From a virus, in the IMG/VR virus record IMGVR_UViG_3300032241_003323, positions 1-64,000 of that record: a DNA stretch of 64,000 nt; one strand, given 5' to 3'. Below, piece by piece: positions 33,173-41,697 of the stretch. How positions within the stretch are numbered: position 1 is the first letter of the stretch; each line of letters begins with the position of its first letter. Under the pieces are notes generated by a model that did no database searches, was not told the origin of the DNA, and was given only the letters and a program-made list of their open reading frames with translations. The position numbers and the translations under genes are program-made.

Positions 33173-33445
33173 TTAATTCCATTTTTCTTCACCATCTATC
33201 CAATAATGTAAAATATATCGACCCGCTGTAGACATATATTTTCTATCTATAATAATCATTTTTGCGTGTATTTTTCGATGACACGTAGCACAAACTGTCA
33301 AGCTATTAAATTCAGAATATTTTCCACCTTCTGATCCTTCGACAATTCTATGAACATCTAAAAGTTCATACTTGTCACAATCACAAAAATAACATTTTTT
33401 ATCAAATTTCTTTTTTGCTATTTTATTTATAAGTTTTCTTGACAC
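33173..33445 (-). CDS. HNH endonuclease
   Basis: About 90 residues from the GTG at 33445, which has AAGGAGG five bases upstream; the longer frame to 33484 lacks such a site. The HNH core is clear: CYFCDCDKYE with the first Cys pair, 'LLDVHRIVEGSEGG' with the first His, 'EFNSLTVCATCHRKIH' with the Asn, second Cys pair and final His. Small free-standing HNH genes are often homing endonucleases in phages. Length fits a minimal HNH. Target unknown. Confidence 0.85.
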   Translation of the reverse strand: MSRKLINKIAKKKFDKKCYFCDCDKYELLDVHRIVEGSEGGKYSEFNSLTVCATCHRKIHAKMIIIDRKYMSTAGRYILHYWIDGEEKWN

Positions 33446-33496
33446 ATATCCCTCCTTAGAATAATATCTAAAAGGGACAAACAAAAAAATAATTTT

Positions 33497-33643
33497 ATGG
33501 AAAAAATTTATAATTGGTCAAACAAATGCATGGTCTACCACGAAGAAACAAAAACAGATGATCGTCCAGGGTGTGCCAGAGAATTCGGAGTCTATGGAGC
33601 CAATAGAATAAAATGCTCACAGAATCTCAAATCAAAAAACTAA
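33497..33643 (+). CDS. Small hypothetical protein
   Basis: 48 residues with Cys at 11, 26 and 40 and 'DDRPGCAREFGVYGANRIKC'. No ribosome site is visible at the ATG. Its end overlaps the start of the next plus-strand gene, so it may serve as a coupled leader frame. Support is weak beyond protein-like composition. Confidence 0.35.
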   Translation: MEKIYNWSNKCMVYHEETKTDDRPGCAREFGVYGANRIKCSQNLKSKN

Positions 33644-33864
33644 TTGTTTTAAAACTATACCGATTACAAGGATGCAAAGACAGAGAAACCATTATTAAAC
33701 ACATTCATCTTTTTAGAGGAATGTTAATGGTCATGCTGGAAAGAGATCCAGGCGATCTAGACAATGTTCCAGATATTTTAGATTTAATAAATATTCCATA
33801 TAAAAATGAATATAATGAATATTATATTGATGAAAATTGGCTAGAAGAAAATGGAATTAAATAG
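33613..33864 (+). CDS. Hypothetical protein
   Basis: 83 residues; N-terminal helix-rich ('ESQIKKLIVLKLYRLQGCKDRETIIKHIHLF') and an acidic C-terminus ending 'YYIDENWLEENGIK'. The ATG is 13 bases after a GGAG, so translation may depend on the overlapping 33497 frame. Converges on and overlaps the hldE stop by eight bases. No family recognised. Confidence 0.5.
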   Translation: MLTESQIKKLIVLKLYRLQGCKDRETIIKHIHLFRGMLMVMLERDPGDLDNVPDILDLINIPYKNEYNEYYIDENWLEENGIK

Positions 33865-35224
33865 ATTTAATTTTATTTATAATATCTGTTGTAGACAAAT
33901 TATTCACCATTGGTGCCAATACAATTTTTGGAACAATATCATATCCAGCTATACTCTCTACTTTATATTCTGATCCTTTTACCAAAACATCTGGCATTAT
34001 TTCTTTAATCAGATTTAATGGCGTATCTTCATTAAAAGGCACAACAAAATCAACAAATTCTAAAGATTCCAATAATTTCATGCGATTTTCAAGCGATACA
34101 ATTGGCCTTCCTGACTTTATCCTTGAAACACTTTCATCAGAATTTACTGCAACAATCAATTTGTCGCCTAAAGATTTTGCAAATTTTAACGTCTCTATAT
34201 GACCGACATGCAATATATCAAAACAACCATTTGTAAAAACCAATTTATAATCTCGTGAAGAAAAATCAAAATTTCTCAAAATCTTAGGAGAAAAGTCATT
34301 TTTGCATAAAGGTTTATTATGTTTACTTTTCACATAAATCACTCCAGCATTCCAAGCAAGCAGAGCAGATTCCCTAATTGACATACCACGAGCCATTGCC
34401 ATTGCCAAAAATGCAGAAAAGCAATCTCCAGCACCAATTACAGACTCTGCGGGATTTAACTTGTTTTCTGGCTTAAATTCAACAAATCCCGATTCATCAA
34501 ATACAGTGACTCCATCTCCAGCCTGTGTAATAACAACTGCTTTACATTTGATCTTATCAAGCAAGTAAATGCCAGCATCTTTTACAGTAGAACATCCCGA
34601 TAATGTCAACGCTTCTTGTTTGTTTGGCTTAAAAATTGTGCATCCCTTCCAACGCTCTAAATCTCCAGATTTAGGATCAACAATACTTATTTTTGCTTTA
34701 GAAATTAATTTATAAAGATGATTAGAAAAAATTCCTTTGCTATAATCCGAAAAAATTAAAACATCAAAATTAGAAATATAATTTTCAGCCTTATCATAAA
34801 GATCACAACAAAATTTTTCTAAATCTTTGCCTAAACCGTAATTTTCCTGTTCTAAATCCCATCTATAAACAGGAAAATCTTCACTATAAAACCTTCTTTT
34901 TCTAGGAATTTTATTTTTAATTACAGAACATAAAGATGTGTCTATTCCTTTGCAAATTAAAACAGATTGTGACTCTCTATCCAAAAAGGAAATAAGTTTT
35001 ACATCACAATTAAAGTGCTTAAATTGATAGGCGACATTAGACGCACCTCCAGGAAAATTTTCAGATTTATCATTATCTGAATGCATTATCGGTATTGGAA
35101 ATTCAGGCGATATCCTCTTTACATGAACATTAAAATATTGATCTATCATAGAATCGCCAACAACACCAATAGAAATCCTCCTATTGGTGTTGTTTAAATT
35201 TAAAAATTTTTCCAAAATATTCAT
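33857..35224 (-). CDS. hldE: Bifunctional heptose-7-P kinase / heptose-1-P adenylyltransferase
   Basis: 455 residues, the usual length of HldE. The N-terminal ~310 residues are a PfkB/ribokinase kinase: 'GVVGDSMIDQYFNV', 'FPGGASNVAYQFKHF' and the catalytic 'VIGAGDCFSAFLAMAMARG'. The C-terminal ~140 are a cytidylyltransferase-like domain: 'VFTNGCFDILHVGHIETLKFAKSLGDKLIVAVNSD', containing HxGH, and 'EDTPLNLI'. The enzyme makes heptose-1,7-bisphosphate from heptose-7-phosphate, then ADP-heptose after a phosphatase step, for LPS core synthesis. GmhA, GmhB and HldD are not in the window. With the heptosyltransferase-like genes at 6-8 kb it could feed a phage glycan or LPS modification. AAGGGG precedes the ATG, which overlaps thyX by four bases. 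Confidence 0.93.
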   Translation of the reverse strand: MNILEKFLNLNNTNRRISIGVVGDSMIDQYFNVHVKRISPEFPIPIMHSDNDKSENFPGGASNVAYQFKHFNCDVKLISFLDRESQSVLICKGIDTSLCSVIKNKIPRKRRFYSEDFPVYRWDLEQENYGLGKDLEKFCCDLYDKAENYISNFDVLIFSDYSKGIFSNHLYKLISKAKISIVDPKSGDLERWKGCTIFKPNKQEALTLSGCSTVKDAGIYLLDKIKCKAVVITQAGDGVTVFDESGFVEFKPENKLNPAESVIGAGDCFSAFLAMAMARGMSIRESALLAWNAGVIYVKSKHNKPLCKNDFSPKILRNFDFSSRDYKLVFTNGCFDILHVGHIETLKFAKSLGDKLIVAVNSDESVSRIKSGRPIVSLENRMKLLESLEFVDFVVPFNEDTPLNLIKEIMPDVLVKGSEYKVESIAGYDIVPKIVLAPMVNNLSTTDIINKIKSI

Positions 35225-36123
35225 TCTGTCCCCTTAAAATCTATACCAAGAAAAGCTGCCTTTTCTCTCCATTCTAATTCTTCTCTATTATTTCCAGAAT
35301 TTAAACTAGGAAACTCTGACAAACCTTCATTCAATTTCACTGAATTTAAGTAATTTCTCAAAGCATCGACTTCTAGTCTGGTAAACTTAATAGCTCCACG
35401 CATTGGATGATAATCATTCCATGCTTCAATAGCAATCGGAACAATCGGAGTGATTAATTTAAGCATTGCATCTGCAAAAACCCTAATTTCATATTGAGCG
35501 TGAGAATCACATCTCAACGCTAAAAAATGAAAAAGATTATGAAGATCAATCTTCCAATACCATTCAGTATAGTTGTTAACTGGCAAAATCATCCGTGATT
35601 GCTCTCTGGCAAATCTTTTTGAATTAAAATCTTCATAAATTTTATATAATTTATCACACGTTTCATTCAAAATTTCCAAAAATTCTTGAGCATCTACCAA
35701 AGATGCCTGTTGGTCGCCACCCTGTTTATTGTTTTTGGATTGCTGACGAATGTGATCAATATCTGGTATATAAAATTCATCCTTCATTACCGAATAACGG
35801 CCACTATATTCATTTATATTTGCAGTTCTATGCCGTATCCATTGTCTGGCAATAAATATTGGCATTTTACAATGAAATTTAAATTCACACATTTCAAAAG
35901 GAGTTGTGTGAGAATGTCGCAAAAGATATCGAATTAACCCTCGATCTTCGTTGACTGTTTTAGTTCCATCTCCATAAGAAACCCTAGCAGCTTGAACAAT
36001 TGCAAAATCTGAAGTTTTCCGATCATCTGGAACAAGTCTTGGCATAACATCAACAAGCGAAACAAAACCTTTGTCAAGACATTTAATGTTCAGTTCTGGA
36101 ACATTTTGCATTACGTCGTACAT
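35221..36123 (-). CDS. thyX: Flavin-dependent thymidylate synthase
   Basis: 300 residues. The ThyX signature is present as RHRTANINEYSGRYS (canonical RHRxxSxNExSxRYS, with Asn in place of the first Ser). Further blocks include 'VQAARVSYGDGTKT', 'SHTTPFEMCEFKFHCKMPIFIARQW', 'QSRMILPVNNYTEWYWKIDLHNLFHFLALR' and 'HAQYEIRVFADAML'. The enzyme makes dTMP from dUMP using FAD, NADPH and methylene-tetrahydrofolate, supplying thymidine for phage DNA. GAGG lies before the ATG. The gene directly precedes hldE and overlaps it. Confidence 0.95.
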   Translation of the reverse strand: MYDVMQNVPELNIKCLDKGFVSLVDVMPRLVPDDRKTSDFAIVQAARVSYGDGTKTVNEDRGLIRYLLRHSHTTPFEMCEFKFHCKMPIFIARQWIRHRTANINEYSGRYSVMKDEFYIPDIDHIRQQSKNNKQGGDQQASLVDAQEFLEILNETCDKLYKIYEDFNSKRFAREQSRMILPVNNYTEWYWKIDLHNLFHFLALRCDSHAQYEIRVFADAMLKLITPIVPIAIEAWNDYHPMRGAIKFTRLEVDALRNYLNSVKLNEGLSEFPSLNSGNNREELEWREKAAFLGIDFKGTE

Positions 36124-36186
36124 TGCTCATCCTCAAAACAAAGAATTGGGCCAACCAATATAAAATAATAAAAAATTTAAAAAAAA

Positions 36187-36516
36187 TCAATCATTATTTT
36201 CCAAACAAGCCAAAAATGCCAAACAAATTATTTCAACATTTTCTCTGGCTGTAAAATCTCCCTCTATGCATCCAGTGCTACAAACAATTCTTCCTTCAGA
36301 AAGAATATCTTGATAAATCAATTTAGAAACACCATTATCAATCCAAACAATATTTATATGTGCATAAACACCATTTGGATAAGAGACCCGACAACATGTT
36401 AAAACAAGTTGCTTATTATTTTCAGTTGCTATGAAAACTTCTTTATTCTGTTTTTCATTTTTATAATGATCGACGTTAGCGGAAGCAATCCATTTGGCCA
36501 AAAATTCAGCTTTCAT
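36187..36516 (-). CDS. Hypothetical protein
   Basis: 109 residues, alpha/beta with 'KQLVLTCCRVSYPNGVYAHINIVWID' in the middle and Cys residues at 'LTCCRV', 'VCSTGC' and 'ICLAFLAC'. The N-terminus is basic with a Trp. The start overlaps the end of the upstream gene by 11 bases. No family recognised. Confidence 0.55.
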   Translation of the reverse strand: MKAEFLAKWIASANVDHYKNEKQNKEVFIATENNKQLVLTCCRVSYPNGVYAHINIVWIDNGVSKLIYQDILSEGRIVCSTGCIEGDFTARENVEIICLAFLACLENND

Positions 36517-36958
36517 TTAATAGTTCTTCAATCTTTTTACAAACGCTTATATCATCTAAAATAGAAGTTCCTTGATAAATTTTAGGTTTAAATTTATCAA
36601 GGAATTCTAAAAATAATATCGCATTATCTGTTTTTAAATTATAAGAAAAATCATCACTCGACAATATTATATTTTCATATAAATTTTTCGATTCTCCAAA
36701 AAAAATAAAACTAGAAAATGAAGAACATAGAATTGATTTAACTTCTGGAGCATTAGAACCAAAACTTAAAACATATCTCTCACCCAAACCAGAAAGCATA
36801 GGATTGAAACGAAAAATAAAACAATGATTTTTTATCCAATCTCCTTTTCTAAATTCAGCACCTTTTTCTTCTACAATTTTTTTATTTTTATCTGAAATCT
36901 TTTGCTGAATTAAATGCATTTGCTCTTGCAATTCTTTTAGCGATTCATTTTCTGACAT
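36506..36958 (-). CDS. Hypothetical protein
   Basis: About 150 residues from the ATG at 36958, which has a good AGGAGA site; further upstream the frame is open but lacks one. An N-terminal coiled coil ('SLKELQEQMHLIQQKISDKNKKIVEEKGAEF') is followed by an alpha/beta domain with Phe- and Ser-rich strands. No family recognised. Confidence 0.6.
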   Translation of the reverse strand: MSENESLKELQEQMHLIQQKISDKNKKIVEEKGAEFRKGDWIKNHCFIFRFNPMLSGLGERYVLSFGSNAPEVKSILCSSFSSFIFFGESKNLYENIILSSDDFSYNLKTDNAILFLEFLDKFKPKIYQGTSILDDISVCKKIEELLNES

Positions 36959-37002
36959 TTTATTTCTCCTAAAATAAAATATATCAAAAATAAAAAAATG
37001 AA

Positions 37003-38082
37003 TCAATGAGTTCTTAAATAATTCAATAGATTAGAAACATCTGGTGTTCCTAAGCCAGTGCAAGCATCCCATCCTCTTACAGCCGAATAGGCTCCATTAT
37101 TTCCACTTGTAATATCGTGAAATGGTTTGATATTTCCATTATAATTAAGAATAGGATATAAAACAGGATTAATAAATCCCAATTTTCTATTCAAAGCTTG
37201 GTTTAAAACAGCTACAACACCAGCCCAAAAAGGAGCCGAAGCACTGGTGCCACCAACAACTAAATTTTGACCATCAGTAATAACTCGAATTCCTGTGGCT
37301 GGATCTGCGTCAGACGCAACATCGGGAACACCTCTTTGATTTCTATAAATATTATTTTGAGGTTGATAAGATGGTTTTGCAAAAAAAGAACTTACTCCAC
37401 CACCCGTTGCTCCATAAGCGTCATTCCATACCGTCTCGTTTAAAATAACACCATTTGATGCAACACATGTTGTACCTCCGCAACAGAGAACATAAGGAGA
37501 ACTTCCAGGAAAATCCACATTATTTCCTGATCCTCCATCAGAAGACCCATTATCGCCCGAAGCACAACAAACTGTAATGCCTTGATTGGATGCATTTAAC
37601 AACGTGGAATTCATTAAATTTCGTTGCGATGTCGTCCAAGACCTCTCAGATGCACCCCAAGATATACTGATGACGTTGACTTTATCAACTATAGCTCTTG
37701 CAACAGCATCAACAAACCCTTTAAAAGAATTTGGGGCCATATAAACTTTAGGAGTTATTCCATTTGCAACTCCTATTGCAACGCAAAGGTCCAACATTAC
37801 CTCTACATCATCTGAATTTGCATTGGTAGGATGATTAATTCCACCATCAACCGAAACAAATTGTACGGGGTTTGAGTTTAAACCCAAAGAACTAAAATAA
37901 TTGTCTAAATCTCTTTGAACAAAACCACCACCTAATTCAATAAATGCAACAGTCTGTCCAGATCCATTATAATTTGCAGGAAAATTATATATTCTTTTTA
38001 AATCGACAGGAGTATAAACCGGATTAACAACATTTGAATTAAAAGAATATTCTTTAAGAACACGATAATAAGGTTTGAACAT
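37003..38082 (-). CDS. S53 family serine protease (sedolisin), propeptide-less
   Basis: 359 residues from the ATG at 38082 (AAGGAGG three bases upstream). It is a complete sedolisin catalytic domain: 'VYTPVDLKRIYNFP' entry, Glu and Asp of the triad in 'DDVEVMLDLCVAIG', the oxyanion Asp region 'NVISISWGASER', the Ser in 'VVGGTSASAPFWAG', and a Ca-binding end 'FHDITSGNNGAYSAVRGWDACTGLGTPD'. Cellular sedolisins are made with a large N-terminal propeptide that keeps them inactive; none is present and no signal peptide is seen. It could be a virion protease that acts during assembly or entry, released with the lysate. A TATAAATA box at 38114 suggests late expression. Confidence 0.9.
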   Translation of the reverse strand: MFKPYYRVLKEYSFNSNVVNPVYTPVDLKRIYNFPANYNGSGQTVAFIELGGGFVQRDLDNYFSSLGLNSNPVQFVSVDGGINHPTNANSDDVEVMLDLCVAIGVANGITPKVYMAPNSFKGFVDAVARAIVDKVNVISISWGASERSWTTSQRNLMNSTLLNASNQGITVCCASGDNGSSDGGSGNNVDFPGSSPYVLCCGGTTCVASNGVILNETVWNDAYGATGGGVSSFFAKPSYQPQNNIYRNQRGVPDVASDADPATGIRVITDGQNLVVGGTSASAPFWAGVVAVLNQALNRKLGFINPVLYPILNYNGNIKPFHDITSGNNGAYSAVRGWDACTGLGTPDVSNLLNYLRTH

Positions 38083-38113
38083 CTTCCTCCTTGTTTGTTT
38101 CAAACTCTATATT

Positions 38114-38121
38114 TATTTATA
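38114..38121 (-). promoter_or_regulatory. T4-type late promoter box TATAAATA
   Basis: Perfect TATAAATA on the minus strand 32 bases before the protease ATG, leaving room for a leader with the AAGGAGG site. It overlaps the end of the upstream gene. This is the usual spacing of a T4-type late gene. Confidence 0.55.
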
Positions 38122-38707
38122 TATCGGCCACCGGATCTTTAGGAAATTCTTTTGGATTTTTTAAAATGTAATTAATATAATCTTTTCTCATTTGTTGATT
38201 TCTAGTTCCTGAGATTTTTTCATAATCCTCTGGATCTACAAGATTATAAGCACCTAAAACAAAAATTACTCTGCTTAATTTATCAGAGTTTCTTAAAAAA
38301 TAATGTATTTCTTCCTGAGTGTAAGTTCTTTCTTTTCTATCCTCTAAAATATTATCTGGAATAAAGAATATAATATTTTTATCATCATTTGTAATATGAT
38401 CCAAAAATTTATCTGTAATTCTAGGATCATTAATCTGATTTGACCATTTACGACCAAACGCTTTAGCATATGCACTTGGCCAATCAATTAAATTTAAAGC
38501 ACTAGCAAGATGAAAATATATACCTTTTATTCCACTTTGACCGTGACTTGTCAATCCAAGAGCGTAAGATCCCCTTGCATCAGGTGGAGGATTTTCTAAA
38601 AAATCATTTACTGTCATAACAGCTTTAGCACGAGAGAATACCTGTGATGGTATTCCAGACTCTCTTTTTAAAGATTCTAAATTTGTTTTCTTTAAAAAAA
38701 AGTTCAT
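38117..38707 (-). CDS. Hypothetical protein
   Basis: About 196 residues from the ATG at 38707; no ribosome site is obvious. A basic N-terminus ('MNFFLKKTNLESLKRE') is followed by an alpha/beta domain with 'NIIFFIPDNILEDRKERTYTQEEIHYFLRN' and 'RVIFVLGAYNLVDPEDYEK'. Pro-rich 'ENPPPDARGSY' is a likely loop. No family recognised. A strong palindromic terminator or regulatory element lies upstream at 38729. Confidence 0.6.
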   Translation of the reverse strand: MNFFLKKTNLESLKRESGIPSQVFSRAKAVMTVNDFLENPPPDARGSYALGLTSHGQSGIKGIYFHLASALNLIDWPSAYAKAFGRKWSNQINDPRITDKFLDHITNDDKNIIFFIPDNILEDRKERTYTQEEIHYFLRNSDKLSRVIFVLGAYNLVDPEDYEKISGTRNQQMRKDYINYILKNPKEFPKDPVADI

Positions 38708-38728
38708 TATAAAAACTAAGATATTCAA

Positions 38729-38764
38729 AAAATGTTATCATAAATCTATTTATAATAACATTTT
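38729..38764. terminator. 36-bp near-perfect palindrome
   Basis: AAAATGTTATCATAAAT and ATTTATAATAACATTTT pair over 17 positions with one mismatch and a two-base loop, and the minus strand continues TTTTTTG. It probably terminates the 38783-39220 transcript. It also contains TATAAATA on the minus strand, so it may double as a late promoter region for the 38707 gene. Confidence 0.65.
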
Positions 38765-38782
38765 TCAAAATATCTCAATTTA

Positions 38783-39220
38783 TCAAGACAATTCATCCAT
38801 AATTGCCTGAAGTTCAAGTTCAACACGCAATTCTGGGCTTATGATGGCATTAAGGCGAGATTCCAAAGATTCCAATTTAGTGCGTTTTTTACCAATTTGA
38901 ATCTTATCAATTCTAGACTTAATATCATCAAGCCAGTCTTGCTTGGAAAATCCATTCCAGAGAAATTCAGGAGCTTCAACATTCAATTCTTTGCATGCGA
39001 TATCGTAGAATCTCTCTTTTTCTATAATAAAAGATGCCATTTTAATCAAGTTTCTAACATCAGACTCAACATGAATATTGATCGCATCGTTTAAACGACC
39101 TTCTACATAAACAAAAGCACAATTTGTTTTCCAATTGGGCTTTTCAATTTTACTAATTTCAGCCTTTTTTCTTTGTACGTCTTTGATCAAATCAAGAGTC
39201 TTTTTGTCTGTTTCTGCCAC
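38783..39220 (-). CDS. Hypothetical helical protein
   Basis: 145 residues, starting at a GTG (39220) with AGGAG nine bases upstream. Almost entirely helical with charged residues; N-terminal Lys-rich coiled coil and 'GRLNDAINIHVESDVRNLIKMASFIIEKERFYDIACKEL'. Ends acidic ('LELQAIMDELS'). No family recognised. Confidence 0.6.
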   Translation of the reverse strand: MAETDKKTLDLIKDVQRKKAEISKIEKPNWKTNCAFVYVEGRLNDAINIHVESDVRNLIKMASFIIEKERFYDIACKELNVEAPEFLWNGFSKQDWLDDIKSRIDKIQIGKKRTKLESLESRLNAIISPELRVELELQAIMDELS

Positions 39221-39256
39221 TTTGAATTCTCCTATGGTAAAGTGTAAAGAGTAAAA

Positions 39257-40459
39257 TTAGTCTAAAGATGTCGAACATTGCCATGCCTCAGCAAGCGAAC
39301 CATCACTTAAAAATATTTGATTGCCAAGCCTAAAATTAGAACCACTTTCAAGCTCTACCCACAATTCACAATCTTCGACTGGCAACTCTTCAAAATGAAA
39401 TTTTTCATAATACGGTAAATACGGGAATCTAAAATCTTTTGAATTATATTTTTTTGAACACTGATAATAGATATCTGATTTTTCCCAAATCAGGCAATCA
39501 TTTTCAATAGAATAAAAACACTTATTCACAATTGTTGGAACTTTTTCATAAACTCTAGTTGATTGATTAAAAACCTCATTTTCCTTGCGACTATAAACAA
39601 CAAATGATTTTTTTAAATCATCATAAAAAGAAAAATCAGAAAGCCCATAGCGAGCATCTTCTTTAGAATAATCTTCAAAAGGTTTCAAAAACAAATTAAT
39701 TGGTTTGCTCCCATAGCAAGATTTTTTATATAAATCTAAAATTTCTGCATAGTTTTCAACAACAGTATCCGAATATTGTTTTGAAAGTTGCTTCAAACTA
39801 TTAGGAAATATAAATTTTTTGCCATCATAAAAAACATGAAAAAACCCACTTTTCCCGTAATTATTATACTTGTAATCATTATCATTAAATAAACATTTCA
39901 TTGCATGCTTGTAAAGCCTTCCAACATACGTAACAATATTTTGTTTCTTTGTCTGATATTTCATTCCAGGAATTAAACTCTTGGCATTTACACTAGAATT
40001 TTGTAAACTTGTAAAGTTTTGAGATTGAATATAATCTTGTGATGTTGCTGGCAGCAGGACAAGGCTTGTATATTCCCAAGAATATACAAATTTGCCCTCT
40101 AGTCCCTTGCCTTTGCTACAATCACATTCTCTGAGAATAAACAGCAAATTTTCAACGCTAATTTCAAACTCAAAACCTCTTGGATCATAAACTCTAATAT
40201 ATTCATTACGACTATTCCAACCATAAGAATTTCGAACTCCACCTACCCCTTTATTGAGCACAAATCCTTCTGTTGGCACATTATCAAAAATTAATGGATC
40301 AATACGTTTATCTCGCCAAGATTCCCACGATTTCTCTTTTCTCAAAACACCTTTTTGATCAAAATATATAACATAAGCTAATTTTTTTGTATAGGTATCA
40401 TTTCTATTTTGAAAGCCGACTTTAATGGTTTTAGGAATAAAAAGCTGATTGTTTGACAT
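39257..40459 (-). CDS. Conserved large-phage protein of unknown function
   Basis: 400 residues. The opening 'FIPKTIKVGFQNRNDTYTKKLAYVIYFDQKGVLRKEKSWESWRD' is a pattern I have seen in uncharacterised proteins of very large T4-related myophages; this is from memory, not a search. The rest is beta-rich with many Tyr, Phe and Trp and a CDC near residue 118. It may be a virion-independent DNA/RNA-binding or host-takeover protein; nothing points to catalysis. GGAG lies 11 bases before the ATG. Confidence 0.6.
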   Translation of the reverse strand: MSNNQLFIPKTIKVGFQNRNDTYTKKLAYVIYFDQKGVLRKEKSWESWRDKRIDPLIFDNVPTEGFVLNKGVGGVRNSYGWNSRNEYIRVYDPRGFEFEISVENLLFILRECDCSKGKGLEGKFVYSWEYTSLVLLPATSQDYIQSQNFTSLQNSSVNAKSLIPGMKYQTKKQNIVTYVGRLYKHAMKCLFNDNDYKYNNYGKSGFFHVFYDGKKFIFPNSLKQLSKQYSDTVVENYAEILDLYKKSCYGSKPINLFLKPFEDYSKEDARYGLSDFSFYDDLKKSFVVYSRKENEVFNQSTRVYEKVPTIVNKCFYSIENDCLIWEKSDIYYQCSKKYNSKDFRFPYLPYYEKFHFEELPVEDCELWVELESGSNFRLGNQIFLSDGSLAEAWQCSTSLD

Positions 40460-40570
40460 GATTAATTTGACTCCATTTGTTGTATCGGCAGGTTTTGAAA
40501 AAAATCATTAAAGACAATCAAAAAATCTGTTCAATTTTTATCATAATGTAAAATTTCAATTCTATCAATA

Positions 40571-40903
40571 CTAATCTTGATAGAAACGCTCATCTACAAT
40601 TAAAGACCCATATTTTTCTAAATCCTCCAACTCTTTCTGAAGAGTGTTTATTCCAGCAACAAAATCACAATTTTTCTTAACAAAACTTCCCTGATACAAT
40701 ACACTCCAAATTTTTGCAGCCAAAGCTCGATGTTTGCTGTCCCGTAAAGTGCTGATAGGCTCAGATAATTTTGGAATTTTATTCAATTTTTCATTACAAG
40801 ATTCACAAATTTCATCTTGTTTCAATCCTCCTACTAAATTTTTAATTTTATCAAAAGTATCATTAACATTCTTTAATTCATCATAAATTTCTTTGGTTTC
40901 CAT
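40571..40903 (-). CDS. Hypothetical protein
   Basis: 110 residues, helical. A CxxC ('ICESCNEKLNKIP') sits near residue 36 and the C-terminus is acidic ('DLEKYGSLIVDERFYQD'). A single CxxC could be part of a metal site shared by a dimer. The ribosome site is weak. No family recognised. Confidence 0.55.
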   Translation of the reverse strand: METKEIYDELKNVNDTFDKIKNLVGGLKQDEICESCNEKLNKIPKLSEPISTLRDSKHRALAAKIWSVLYQGSFVKKNCDFVAGINTLQKELEDLEKYGSLIVDERFYQD

Positions 40904-40954
40904 TAAAGTTCTTTCTAGATTATTTGTGATTCTTGATTACATTAGAAAATAAAT

Positions 40955-41629
40955 TCACTTCTTTGATTTTTCTTTACGAAAACTATACTTTTTATCAAAT
41001 CCATGAGATTCCAATCGTACCTCATCGGATACTTCTGGAATGGGATTTGTCTTAGAAAGTAAAACTCCCCCCACATACATTGAAACCTCCTGCCATGCAG
41101 TATATGCGTCAAAAACTCTATAAAATTCATATCCATAAAGAATAGGATTTATATAAAGATGTTTGTTGTCATAAACAAAGATCGGACAATTGTATTCTGT
41201 AAATTTTTCCTTAAAATCTTTATAAATTGTCTCAAATTGATTAAAATAATCAACCAAATCACACCTATTAAAATTCTCTAACCTACTATAGCCTCCAAAA
41301 AACTTTCTTTTCCCGTGGTAATTGTTCTCATAGAATTCCATTTTTTGAGAATCATAATTGTTTTGTGCAAATTTATCAGCTTCTTCCAAACTATAACAAA
41401 AAGCACTGGTGGTTTTTGTTGTATTGTAATCCCACTTGGTGTGAAAAAGCCTAACTGCTGGATATAGCTTTCCACAAAATCCAACAACCAAAGGATCATA
41501 ATGTTTATCGCTCATTTTATTATTGAAATGATAAATTTCTTTAAAACTTCTTAGGTAAATGAGAGACGCATCATAACCCAAACCCATCCCAATGTCATAA
41601 TAATCGTTTCTGTTGTCAATAATTCTCAT
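40955..41629 (-). CDS. Hypothetical protein
   Basis: 224 residues, Tyr- and Phe-rich, alpha/beta. Blocks such as 'VVGFCGKLYPAVRLFH' and 'AFCYSLEEADKFAQNN' recur in uncharacterised proteins of very large T4-like phages as far as I remember. 'TAWQEVSMYVGGVLLSKTNPIP' near the end is also typical. GGAG lies seven bases before the ATG. No catalytic motif recognised. Confidence 0.6.
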   Translation of the reverse strand: MRIIDNRNDYYDIGMGLGYDASLIYLRSFKEIYHFNNKMSDKHYDPLVVGFCGKLYPAVRLFHTKWDYNTTKTTSAFCYSLEEADKFAQNNYDSQKMEFYENNYHGKRKFFGGYSRLENFNRCDLVDYFNQFETIYKDFKEKFTEYNCPIFVYDNKHLYINPILYGYEFYRVFDAYTAWQEVSMYVGGVLLSKTNPIPEVSDEVRLESHGFDKKYSFRKEKSKK

Positions 41630-41697
41630 TTCAAAACTCCATGCTAAAAATAAAAATCTTAATCTCGATCACAAAGTTACAAATACACTAATCTGTT

